The position numbers and the translations under genes were made by a program. DNA of 14,053 nt, taken from assembly GCA_028679405.1 (NCBI GenBank), contig JAJRBP010000262.1, forward strand, positions 1 through 14,053, given 5' to 3'. Positions 1 through 5,194 of this stretch are shown piece after piece; the stretch's first letter is position 1; every line of letters begins with the position of its first letter. The notes under the pieces were generated by a model. The model saw only the letters and a list, made by a program, of their open reading frames with translations, was not told the DNA's origin and ran no database searches. This DNA comes from Methanoregulaceae archaeon (lineage in GTDB: Archaea; Halobacteriota; Methanomicrobia; Methanomicrobiales; Methanospirillaceae).

Positions 1-201
1 GTCCTCAGAGAGTATCTCACCCGTGAGCACTCCAGGCACGAAGTCTCATTATCGGATGACGATCGTTCTGATATCCGTGTAAATAAGATTTCACAGTCCC
101 GACCCGTTCTATCAGGATCACATGGACAGCCCGACCAGCCGGACAACATCCGGGGCGACCACGCAAATCGGGGTCCTGTAGACGATGAGGGAGCGGTCTG
201 C

Positions 202-462
202 ATGCCACCAGCCATGCTGAGGTTCGAAAGGGAGATAGATCATGCAGGATTCGAGCTCGATTCGATGGAGAGGGAACGCGAGCACATGAGGCTGGAATGG
301 GAACGGATCCGCAACCTTCCTGAAAAGGCGACAGTTGCAGAACGTCTCTACCGGGAGATCGAAGAAAAATCATACGAGATTGATAATTTTAAATCCGAGA
401 TCGACCTCCTGATGACGAAAAGAGACGAGGAGCGGGCACGACAGAACAGGAAATCGCGATAA
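202..462 (+). CDS. Small coiled-coil hypothetical protein (possibly the 3' end of a longer gene)
   Basis: I do not recognise a family. The 86-residue product is very rich in Glu, Arg and Lys, with heptad-like stretches over about residues 8-80, as expected of a soluble helical coiled coil; there is no membrane segment or signal peptide. The ATG at 202 is preceded by GAGGGAG at 187-193, an acceptable Shine-Dalgarno about 8 bases away, which supports this start. However, the same frame has no stop back to base 1, so the gene may run in from the left edge. The extra 67 codons would add a charged stretch (SDDDRSD) and a Gly/Pro/Asp-rich, probably disordered segment. The codon choice there (tta, cta, gta) looks less typical than downstream, so I prefer 202. 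It ends about 85 bases before trpB, which has its own promoter, so the two are probably not cotranscribed. Confidence 0.6.
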   Translation: MPPAMLRFEREIDHAGFELDSMEREREHMRLEWERIRNLPEKATVAERLYREIEEKSYEIDNFKSEIDLLMTKRDEERARQNRKSR

Positions 463-512
463 ACCCTCTCTTTTTACCATAATAATACATGAATCTACAT
501 AAAAGTATGATA

Positions 513-522
513 ATGTATATAT
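513..522 (+). promoter_or_regulatory. Probable TATA box of trpB
   Basis: The sequence ATGTATATAT lies in an AT-rich gap between the small upstream gene and trpB. Archaeal TATA boxes are centred about 25-27 bases upstream of the transcription start, which here would fall at about 543-548, at or just before the ATG at 548. That geometry suggests a leaderless transcript and is one reason to choose 548 as the trpB start. No Shine-Dalgarno precedes either candidate ATG. Confidence 0.45.
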
Positions 523-547
523 CTGTACAATGCCAAATGGATCTCCC

Positions 548-1903
548 ATGCAGACGAAGATCCTTCTTCCGGAGGAGCAGATGCCGAAGAGGTGGTACAA
601 CATCCTCGCCGACATGCCCCCCATGGATCCGGCCCTCCACCCAAAGACGGGAAAACCCGTCACTCCAGAAGACCTCTCCCCGATCTTTCCCATGGAACTG
701 ATCAGGCAGGAGGTAGCTGCCGACCGGTTCATCGACATTCCCGAGGAGGTCCGCGAGATCCTCGCCCTCTGGAGACCAAGCCCGCTTTTCCGGGCGAGAA
801 GACTGGAGAAACATCTCAAAACTCCCGCGAAGATCTTCTATAAGTGGGAGGGAGTCAGCCCGGCAGGCAGTCATAAGCCGAACACGGCAGTTCCCCAGGC
901 ATATTATAATATGAAGGCTGGTATCGAACGGCTCGCAACAGAGACCGGTGCGGGACAGTGGGGATCTGCCCTGGCATTCGCTACCCAGCTCTTCGGTCTG
1001 GAATGTACGGTATACATGGTCAGGTCGAGTTATGCCCAGAAACCGTACCGGAAGAGCATGATGCAGGTCTGGGGTGCCGAGTGCCTCCCGAGCCCTACTG
1101 ACAGGACGAACTCGGGGAGACAAGTGCTCCAGGGAGACCCGGAAACCCCCGGAAGTCTCGGGATCGCGATCTCAGAAGCAGTGGAGGATGCCGCAACCCA
1201 CAGCAACACCAACTACTCACTTGGATCCGTCCTGAACCATGTCTGCCTGCACCAGACGGTAATAGGACTCGAGGCAAGGGAACAGCTCGCGATGGTTGAG
1301 GAGTATCCCGATGTCGTTATCGGGTGCGTGGGAGGCGGCTCGAATTTCGCCGGGATCTCCTTCCCGTTTGCAGGAGACAAGATAAAGGGGACAAAGCCCG
1401 GGACCGACATCGTCGGTGTGGAACCGAGCGCCTGTCCCAGCCTGACGAAGGGTCTCTTTGCATATGATTATGGCGACGTTGCCGGCCTTACCCCCCTGCT
1501 GAAAATGTTTACGCTCGGTCATGACTTCGTCCCTCCGGCCATCCATGCAGGAGGTCTCCGTTACCACGGGGACTCCCCGATAGTTTCCAGGCTCGTGCAT
1601 GACGGCGTGATGCGGGCAGTCTCGTATTACCAGAATGAGGTATTCGAGGCAGCGCAGACATTTGCACGGACCGAAGGTCTGATCGTCGCACCAGAGTCGG
1701 CCCATGCGGTGAAGGCCGCGATTGACATGGCACTCGAATGCAGGAAAACAGGTGAAGCCAAGACGATACTCTTCAATAACTCCGGACACGGTGACTTCGA
1801 TATGTCCTCGTACGATGCGTTTTACCAGGGAAAACTCGTCGACTACGAGTATCCGGCCGAGTTGATAAGGCAGTCGCTCGCCAGGCTCCCTAAAGTTGGA
1901 TGA
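548..1903 (+). CDS. trpB: Tryptophan synthase beta chain, TrpB2 type (PLP-dependent)
   Basis: This is a cytoplasmic PLP enzyme that condenses indole with L-serine to give tryptophan. From the Met at 548 it has 451 residues, the longer TrpB2 form rather than the roughly 400-residue TrpB1. Visible motifs are GSHKPNTA with the PLP lysine at about residue 110, TETGAGQWG with the catalytic Glu at about 132, the phosphate-cup GGGSN at about 262-266, and NNSGHGDFD near the C-terminus. The N-terminal segment with [10 protein letters not shown] and the [15 protein letters not shown] stretch are typical of TrpB2. An in-frame ATG at 530 would add six residues; I prefer 548 because the start MQTKILLPE resembles family members and fits the TATA spacing. 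No trpA is present here. TrpB2 proteins are thought to act on free indole or in other serine chemistry, but the exact role cannot be read from sequence. The gene is followed almost without gap by a NAD kinase gene. Confidence 0.93.
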   Translation: MQTKILLPEEQMPKRWYNILADMPPMDPALHPKTGKPVTPEDLSPIFPMELIRQEVAADRFIDIPEEVREILALWRPSPLFRARRLEKHLKTPAKIFYKWEGVSPAGSHKPNTAVPQAYYNMKAGIERLATETGAGQWGSALAFATQLFGLECTVYMVRSSYAQKPYRKSMMQVWGAECLPSPTDRTNSGRQVLQGDPETPGSLGIAISEAVEDAATHSNTNYSLGSVLNHVCLHQTVIGLEAREQLAMVEEYPDVVIGCVGGGSNFAGISFPFAGDKIKGTKPGTDIVGVEPSACPSLTKGLFAYDYGDVAGLTPLLKMFTLGHDFVPPAIHAGGLRYHGDSPIVSRLVHDGVMRAVSYYQNEVFEAAQTFARTEGLIVAPESAHAVKAAIDMALECRKTGEAKTILFNNSGHGDFDMSSYDAFYQGKLVDYEYPAELIRQSLARLPKVG

Positions 1904-1916
1904 CCCCGGGCCGGCA

Positions 1917-3029
1917 GTGAAAAGGATCGGGTTCCTCATCAACCCCGTGGCCGGAATGGGCGGCCCGGTCGGTCTGAAGGGGACAGATGGCAAGGCCGGC
2001 GAGGCGGAATTGCGTGGGGCTGTCCCCCGTTCCCAGGAGAGGGCTGTACGGACCCTGGCCCTCCTTCGGGGTCCCGGATTCTTTTTTTTTACCTGCAGCG
2101 GGGAAATGGGCGAACTCGCCCTGCGACGCGCGGGGATAGATCATTACCAGGTGAAATACCGGTATCAGGGCAGGAGTTCTGCGGCTGATACGAGGGCCGC
2201 ATGTCTCGAATTCCTGTCGTGCGGTGCAGACCTGATCCTTTTCTGTGGTGGTGACGGTACAGCCCGGGACGTGTTCGATGCCGTCGGTCAGCGGGTCCCC
2301 ATACTCGGAATCCCTGCCGGCGTCAAGATGTTCTCCGCGGTATTTGCGGTTAATCCCGAGGCAGCAGCAGATATCGTTCGCAGCGCGGGAATATCTGATT
2401 TCCTGGACGCAGAGATCCTCGATATCGATGAAGATGCATATCGCCAGGGGGATCTCCAGACAAGATTGCATGGATACGCAAGAATCCCGGCCCTCCCCGA
2501 GCTGACGCAGTACTCGAAACAGGTCTTCGAGGACAGGGATGAAGAAAGGGCAAGGGTTGGGATCGCCAGGTTCATTGCGGAGACGATCGCTCCCGGAGTC
2601 CTCTACATTCTCGGGCCCGGGACGACCACCGCAGCACTTGCGAAATACCTTGGCCTTGAAAAGACCCTCCTCGGAGTGGACCTTGTCAAAGACGGCAAGG
2701 TCGTCGTGACCGATGCAAGTGAGGCACAGATAATGGAAATACTTCGGGACAGTTCAGGCTCGAGGATCATTGTCTCCCCGATAGGGGCGCAGGGTTTCGT
2801 TTTAGGCCGGGGGAACCAGCAGATCAGCAAAGATGTCATACGAACGGTAGGGACCGGAAATATTATCGTCATCGCATCGCCTGGTAAACTGGCCGGAACC
2901 CCGGTTCTTCATGTTGATACCGGCGATCCGAAACTGGATGCAGAGTTCGGAGAACACCTCACGGTCGTTTCCGGCTACCGGATTGCGCAGCGGAAACGGG
3001 TTTTGAGAATATCAGACGACCGTGATTGA
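1917..3029 (+). CDS. Predicted ATP- or polyphosphate-dependent NAD kinase (COG3199-like)
   Basis: The protein probably phosphorylates NAD(H) to NADP(H). It begins MKRIGFLINPVAGMGG, the usual N-terminus of this family, and carries the NAD-kinase signature GGDGT followed by ARDV at about residues 111-119, then GIPAGVKMFSAVFAV at about 131-145. The C-terminal half holds the Gly-rich segments LGPGTTTAALA and SPIGAQGFVLGRGNQQ, also characteristic. From the GTG at 1917 the length is 370 residues, normal for the family. A TTG at 1896 would overlap the trpB stop and add seven residues (MDDPGPA) that do not look conserved, so I chose GTG; neither start has a convincing Shine-Dalgarno. The start lies 13 bases after the trpB stop, so the two are surely one transcript. 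A run of nine T (2082-2090) encodes part of FFFF; the frame looks intact on both sides. Family assignment is strong; the phosphoryl donor and exact substrate are unknown. Confidence 0.85.
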   Translation: MKRIGFLINPVAGMGGPVGLKGTDGKAGEAELRGAVPRSQERAVRTLALLRGPGFFFFTCSGEMGELALRRAGIDHYQVKYRYQGRSSAADTRAACLEFLSCGADLILFCGGDGTARDVFDAVGQRVPILGIPAGVKMFSAVFAVNPEAAADIVRSAGISDFLDAEILDIDEDAYRQGDLQTRLHGYARIPALPELTQYSKQVFEDRDEERARVGIARFIAETIAPGVLYILGPGTTTAALAKYLGLEKTLLGVDLVKDGKVVVTDASEAQIMEILRDSSGSRIIVSPIGAQGFVLGRGNQQISKDVIRTVGTGNIIVIASPGKLAGTPVLHVDTGDPKLDAEFGEHLTVVSGYRIAQRKRVLRISDDRD

Positions 3030-3149
3030 GGTACCAAAATCGTTTAAAATACCGGATTATTGATACGTTCAGCCCGATATGGAAAGCATTACCAGGAACT
3101 GTTCGTCAGATAAGAAAAGGTAAGATGAGTAAACGGAGGTCCGGTTTTC

Positions 3150-3503
3150 CTAGACCCCTATCGATGCATGCACGCTACGCTTCATGGCTGACAGGCCTTC
3201 TTCTTCCCTGCCCATCTCCCGAAGAGTGATCCCCTTTTTGAAGAGACATTCGGCATCGAGCGGGTCGCATGCAAGTGCGTGGTCGTAACACTGGATGGCC
3301 TCGTCATACGATCCGCATACCTCCAGTGCATCAGCCTTTCCGGTCCATGCGGGAGCGAGGTCCGGGTTGGCCTCGAGGGCGAGGTTGTAGAACTCGATTG
3401 CCTTTTCCACTGCGCCATTGTACATCTGTTCGTTCCCATGCTTTACCCAGATCCCGGCATCGCCTGAGACCTGAACGATTTTTCCACTTGTTGCTGCCTT
3501 CAT
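3150..3503 (-). CDS. Short tetratricopeptide repeat protein, copy 1
   Basis: The 117-residue soluble protein is almost entirely TPR. After a 15-residue N-terminal segment come three units of exactly 34 residues (16-49, 50-83, 84-117) with the usual Trp/Gly/Ala/Tyr/Pro pattern, for example AWTGKADALEVCGSYDEAI and the unit end CDPLDAEC. There is no signal peptide or membrane helix, so it is probably a cytoplasmic protein-protein adaptor; the partner is unknown. The ATG at 3503 is preceded by AAGGGGGAAA (minus strand), a good Shine-Dalgarno that lies inside a conserved 21-codon upstream ORF. By my count it differs from the third TPR protein at 15 of 117 positions, several of them clustered in the last TPR (positions 104-109), while the VHASIGV end is identical. 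It is convergent with the NAD kinase gene, 120 bases away. Confidence 0.88.
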   Translation of the reverse strand: MKAATSGKIVQVSGDAGIWVKHGNEQMYNGAVEKAIEFYNLALEANPDLAPAWTGKADALEVCGSYDEAIQCYDHALACDPLDAECLFKKGITLREMGREEEGLSAMKRSVHASIGV

Positions 3504-3506
3504 TTT

Positions 3507-3572
3507 TCATTTCCCCCTTATATCCTGCTCACGTCCTGGATATTTTCTTACAGGCTGTGGCCAAATCTCCAT
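3507..3572 (-). CDS. Putative upstream ORF / leader peptide of TPR copy 1
   Basis: This is a 21-residue ORF, MEIWPQPVRK then Y then PGREQDIRGK, ending in TGA three bases before the TPR ATG. Its last codons contain the TPR gene's Shine-Dalgarno, so translation could be coupled. Its ATG lies close to where the putative TATA box would place the transcript start, so it would be nearly leaderless. The homologous ORF before TPR copy 3 keeps the frame and has F in place of Y and TAA in place of TGA. Conservation may simply reflect recent duplication, so a real peptide is unproven. Confidence 0.3.
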   Translation of the reverse strand: MEIWPQPVRKYPGREQDIRGK

Positions 3573-3578
3573 AAAACC

Positions 3579-3599
3579 CCTATAATTAAATATTTTTGC
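3579..3599 (-). promoter_or_regulatory. Putative promoter of TPR copy 1
   Basis: On the minus strand the AT-rich element AAAAATATTTAATTATAGG resembles an archaeal TATA region. It is identical in position and sequence in front of TPR copy 3 (offset 1343). A start roughly 25 bases downstream would give a transcript beginning near 3565-3572. The exact TATA register within this run cannot be decided by eye. Confidence 0.5.
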
Positions 3600-3624
3600 A
3601 AATACGGTCCGCATTTCAGCGAAA

Positions 3625-3929
3625 TATCATATTCGCGCCCTTCACATCCGCTGCTAAGGTCTGCGCCGCGTGAATGCAATGCAATACCTCCGGTCAAAAA
3701 AATTGACAATGTCGATCCGATTCCTGATGCAGGATTTGGAGAAAGTATTCCCTGGTAGTTAACGTCTATCAGACAGAACAGTGGAAACATGTCATGAGAA
3801 TGTCAGACTGGACAATCCCTGGCGAAAGAAAACCCGGGTATTATACCGGAGAGCCGATTCATCCGGCCCCGGTACTCTTCTGATCGATGCCCCGGATGCA
3901 AGGCTGCGGATAGGACCAAAACGAAGGTA
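3625..3929. other. Intergenic gap between TPR copies 1 and 2
   Basis: I see no convincing gene here. Possible reading frames lack a good start, a ribosome binding site or recognisable composition. Only minor dyads are present: GTCAA-AAAAA-TTGAC at 3693-3707 and a small GGTAT-T-ATACC dyad near 3838-3848. A T7 run on the minus strand at about 3696-3702 could stop transcripts from TPR copy 2. Confidence 0.5.
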
Positions 3930-4283
3930 TCAGTGGTCTTTTCCCATCGCAATCCGGACGCCACGGTTGATGCAGACTGCAGCGTCATCATTCCGCCCCA
4001 ACTTTTTCAGGGCAACCCCCTTGTTATACCAGCATTCGGCATCAAGCGGGTCGCACGCGAGGGCTGTATCATAGCAGCTGACCGCGTCTTCGTATTTTCC
4101 CAGCACCTCAAGGATATTCGCCTTGCCATGCCAGGCCCGGGCTGAATCCGGTGCAATTCCAATCGCACGGTCGTAATACTCGACCGCTTTTCCATATGCT
4201 CCGCGGTGGGCGAGTTCTTCCGCGTGGAGAACCCACACTTCGCCGTCATTTACGCTTTTTACGATCTTTTCCGTGTTTGCCAT
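3930..4283 (-). CDS. Short tetratricopeptide repeat protein, copy 2 (divergent paralogue)
   Basis: From the ATG at 4283 this is again 117 residues: a short N-terminal segment (MANTEKIVKS) followed by three TPR units. It shares the family hallmarks AEECAHRG-like first helix (here AEELAHRGAYGKAVEYYDRA), AWHGKANILEVLGKYEDAV and CYDTALACDPLDAEC with its two neighbours, but is much less similar to them than they are to each other. An ATG at 4307 would add eight residues; I reject it because GTGGGGGAT (minus strand) sits at the right distance before 4283 and because 4283 restores the 117-residue length of the paralogues. It lies between the two direct-repeat copies and has a different leader containing a perfect 9-bp hairpin. 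Cytoplasmic adaptor role inferred from TPR only; partners unknown. Confidence 0.87.
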   Translation of the reverse strand: MANTEKIVKSVNDGEVWVLHAEELAHRGAYGKAVEYYDRAIGIAPDSARAWHGKANILEVLGKYEDAVSCYDTALACDPLDAECWYNKGVALKKLGRNDDAAVCINRGVRIAMGKDH

Positions 4284-4303
4284 TTTCACATCCCCCACTA
4301 ATG

Positions 4304-4333
4304 CCACGGACTCCGGATGGTCTCAGTCCGTGG
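4304..4333 (-). promoter_or_regulatory. Perfect inverted repeat in the leader of TPR copy 2
   Basis: CCACGGACT (4304-4312) and AGTCCGTGG (4325-4333) form a perfect 9-bp stem with a 12-base loop, ending about 20 bases upstream of the start codon and just upstream of the Shine-Dalgarno. It could be a leader hairpin or an operator. A plausible minus-strand TATA (ATTTTATCATTTTT, about 4337-4350) lies immediately upstream. The near-identical leaders of copies 1 and 3 have no such hairpin. Confidence 0.5.
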
Positions 4334-4492
4334 TCGAAAAATGATAAAATGATTGATGGAATATTGATGCATGTCCAGATTCCATTTCAGGAATTGAAGA
4401 TTAACCTGCGTCAGATTTTGGTTATGCATATTGCGTTCCCTGACCGGTATTCACATGAAAAGATGAGGTGAGTGCCAGGAGGCCTGGTCTTT

Positions 4493-4846
4493 TCAGACTC
4501 CTATCGATGCATGCACGCTGCTCGTTATGGCGGAGATGCCCTCCTCCTCCCGGCCCATCTCCCGAAGAGTGGCCCCCTTTTTGAAGAGGCATTCGGCATC
4601 GAGAGGATCACAGGCAAGCGAGTGGTCGTAACACTGGATGGCCTCAGCATACGATCCGCATACCTCCAGAGCATCTGCCTTTCCGGTCCACGCTGGTGCA
4701 AGGTCCGGGTTGGCCTCGAGGGCGAGGTTGTAATATTCGATCGCCTTTTCGACCGCCCCCCGGTGCATCTGTTCGTCCCCCTGCTTTACCCAGATCCCGG
4801 CGTCGCCCGGGACCTGAACGATTTTTTCACTTGATGCTGCCTTCAT
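4493..4846 (-). CDS. Short tetratricopeptide repeat protein, copy 3
   Basis: A 117-residue protein made of three 34-residue TPR units after a short N-terminal segment, close to copy 1 (about 87% identical by hand count). The middle unit APAWTGKADALEVCGSY and the CDPLDAECLFKKG joint are unchanged; differences are concentrated at residues 5-38 and 104-109. The start at 4846 has the same AGGGGGAAA Shine-Dalgarno as copy 1 and the same upstream ORF. It is divergent from the large winged-helix/PAS gene at 5195, with 348 bases between the two starts, so the two may share regulatory DNA, including the palindromic element at 4992-5014. Probably a cytoplasmic protein-interaction module; substrate or partner unknown. 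Confidence 0.88.
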   Translation of the reverse strand: MKAASSEKIVQVPGDAGIWVKQGDEQMHRGAVEKAIEYYNLALEANPDLAPAWTGKADALEVCGSYAEAIQCYDHSLACDPLDAECLFKKGATLREMGREEEGISAITSSVHASIGV

Positions 4847-4849
4847 TTT

Positions 4850-4915
4850 TTATTTCCCCCTTATATCCTGCTCACGTCCTGGAAATTTTCTTACAGGCTG
4901 TGGCCAAATCTCCAT
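4850..4915 (-). CDS. Putative upstream ORF / leader peptide of TPR copy 3
   Basis: A 21-residue ORF, MEIWPQPVRK then F then PGREQDIRGK, ending in TAA three bases before the TPR start. It is the counterpart of the ORF at 3507-3572. In this copy the frame is also open upstream through the putative TATA element to about 5041, but that extension is not preserved in copy 1, where an in-frame stop interrupts it, so only the shared 21 codons are listed. Confidence 0.3.
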   Translation of the reverse strand: MEIWPQPVRKFPGREQDIRGK

Positions 4916-4921
4916 AAAACC

Positions 4922-4942
4922 CCTATAATTAAATATTTTTGC
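4922..4942 (-). promoter_or_regulatory. Putative promoter of TPR copy 3
   Basis: Same AT-rich element (AAAAATATTTAATTATAGG on the minus strand) as at 3579-3599, with the same spacing to the TPR start. The flanks diverge just upstream, so this is near the end of the shared block. Confidence 0.5.
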
Positions 4943-4991
4943 CATTCTGGTCCGCATTTCAGCAAAAGGAAATATTCCCGCCGCCCATACC

Positions 4992-5014
4992 TGCACTGCA
5001 TAAATGCCGTGCAT
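4992..5014 (-). promoter_or_regulatory. Candidate operator ATGCACGGCA-N9-TGCA, copy 1
   Basis: On the minus strand ATGCACGGCA (5005-5014) is followed after nine bases by TGCA (4992-4995). The + strand shows it is part of an imperfect palindrome GCACTGCA-TAAA-TGCCGTGC (4993-5012, one mismatch). It sits between the divergent promoters of TPR copy 3 and the winged-helix/PAS gene. The same spaced motif occurs at 8508-8530 upstream of the second winged-helix/PAS gene. Binding protein unknown; self-binding by the regulators is the simplest guess. Confidence 0.35.
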
Positions 5015-5050
5015 AGTTTTATCCAAATATTCATACTTCATTATATCAGG

Positions 5051-5072
5051 GGTTCAGGCGATGAGCCGAACC
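5051..5072 (+). promoter_or_regulatory. Small hairpin upstream of the first winged-helix/PAS gene
   Basis: GGTTC (5051-5055) pairs with GAACC (5068-5072), continued after a bulged A by GGC/GCC around a five-base loop. It lies just downstream of AT-rich, TATA-like DNA (ATTATATC, 5039-5046), so it may lie at the very start of the transcript or be a DNA site. Confidence 0.3.
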
Positions 5073-5100
5073 GGGAAATTCAATAAGTCGGATCTTTGCG

Positions 5101-5161
5101 GGGCAAAGGTGATCCAGTCAGTGAAGAGAGATCACCATACGGTGACCTAGGGTCATTGCCC
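5101..5161 (+). promoter_or_regulatory. Possible branched RNA leader or operator cluster
   Basis: Three nested or adjacent inverted repeats occur in 61 bases: an outer stem GGGCAA (5101-5106) with TTGCCC (5156-5161); a hairpin GGTGATC (5108-5114) with GATCACC (5130-5136); and TGACC (5143-5147) with GGTCA (5151-5155). Together they could fold as a three-way junction ending 33 bases before the GTG start at 5195. They could equally be several binding sites. It matches no riboswitch class I recognise. Confidence 0.35.
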
Positions 5162-5194
5162 AATATACACACGTGCTTTGAAGGGGGTTAAGGA

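Larger units (their letters stand above)
3135..3624. repeat. Direct repeat copy 1 (TPR gene, leader and promoter)
   Basis: This block aligns without gaps, at a constant offset of 1343 bases, with 4478-4967. It spans the 3' flank, the whole TPR gene, the leader and the promoter. The leader/promoter part (3504-3599) differs at only two bases by my count. Similarity fades beyond about 3624, at GCATTTCAGC followed by a short A run. It looks like a local duplication, with the middle TPR gene lying between the copies. Confidence 0.85.
4478..4967. repeat. Direct repeat copy 2 (TPR gene, leader and promoter)
   Basis: Partner of the block at 3135-3624, in the same orientation and at a constant offset of 1343 bases. 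The coding parts differ mostly by single substitutions with no indels, and the leader and promoter are nearly identical, pointing to a fairly recent duplication or ongoing gene conversion. Confidence 0.85.

Noticed and set aside
17..1123. Long open frames on the minus strand opposite the first gene and trpB
   Set aside because: They lie antisense to a recognised or better supported gene, lack recognisable domains and ribosome binding sites, and arise from the high-GC codon pattern of the sense strand.
1217..1993. 258-codon minus-strand frame opposite trpB
   Set aside because: Entirely antisense to the TrpB2 gene with clear catalytic motifs; the translation has no recognisable family and odd Cys/His/Arg composition.
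3026..3229. Small + strand frame following the NAD kinase
   Set aside because: Starts with TTG overlapping the previous stop and runs antisense into TPR copy 1; no family features.
3135..4967. Direct repeats as a transposon or integrative element
   Set aside because: No transposase, terminal inverted repeats or target-site duplications; the repeats are whole genes with promoters, so gene duplication is the simpler explanation.
5051..5161. Possible C/D box guide RNA or tRNA upstream of the first winged-helix/PAS gene
   Set aside because: A C-box-like GCGATGA is present but no convincing D or D' box follows, and the fold is not a cloverleaf with a T-loop.
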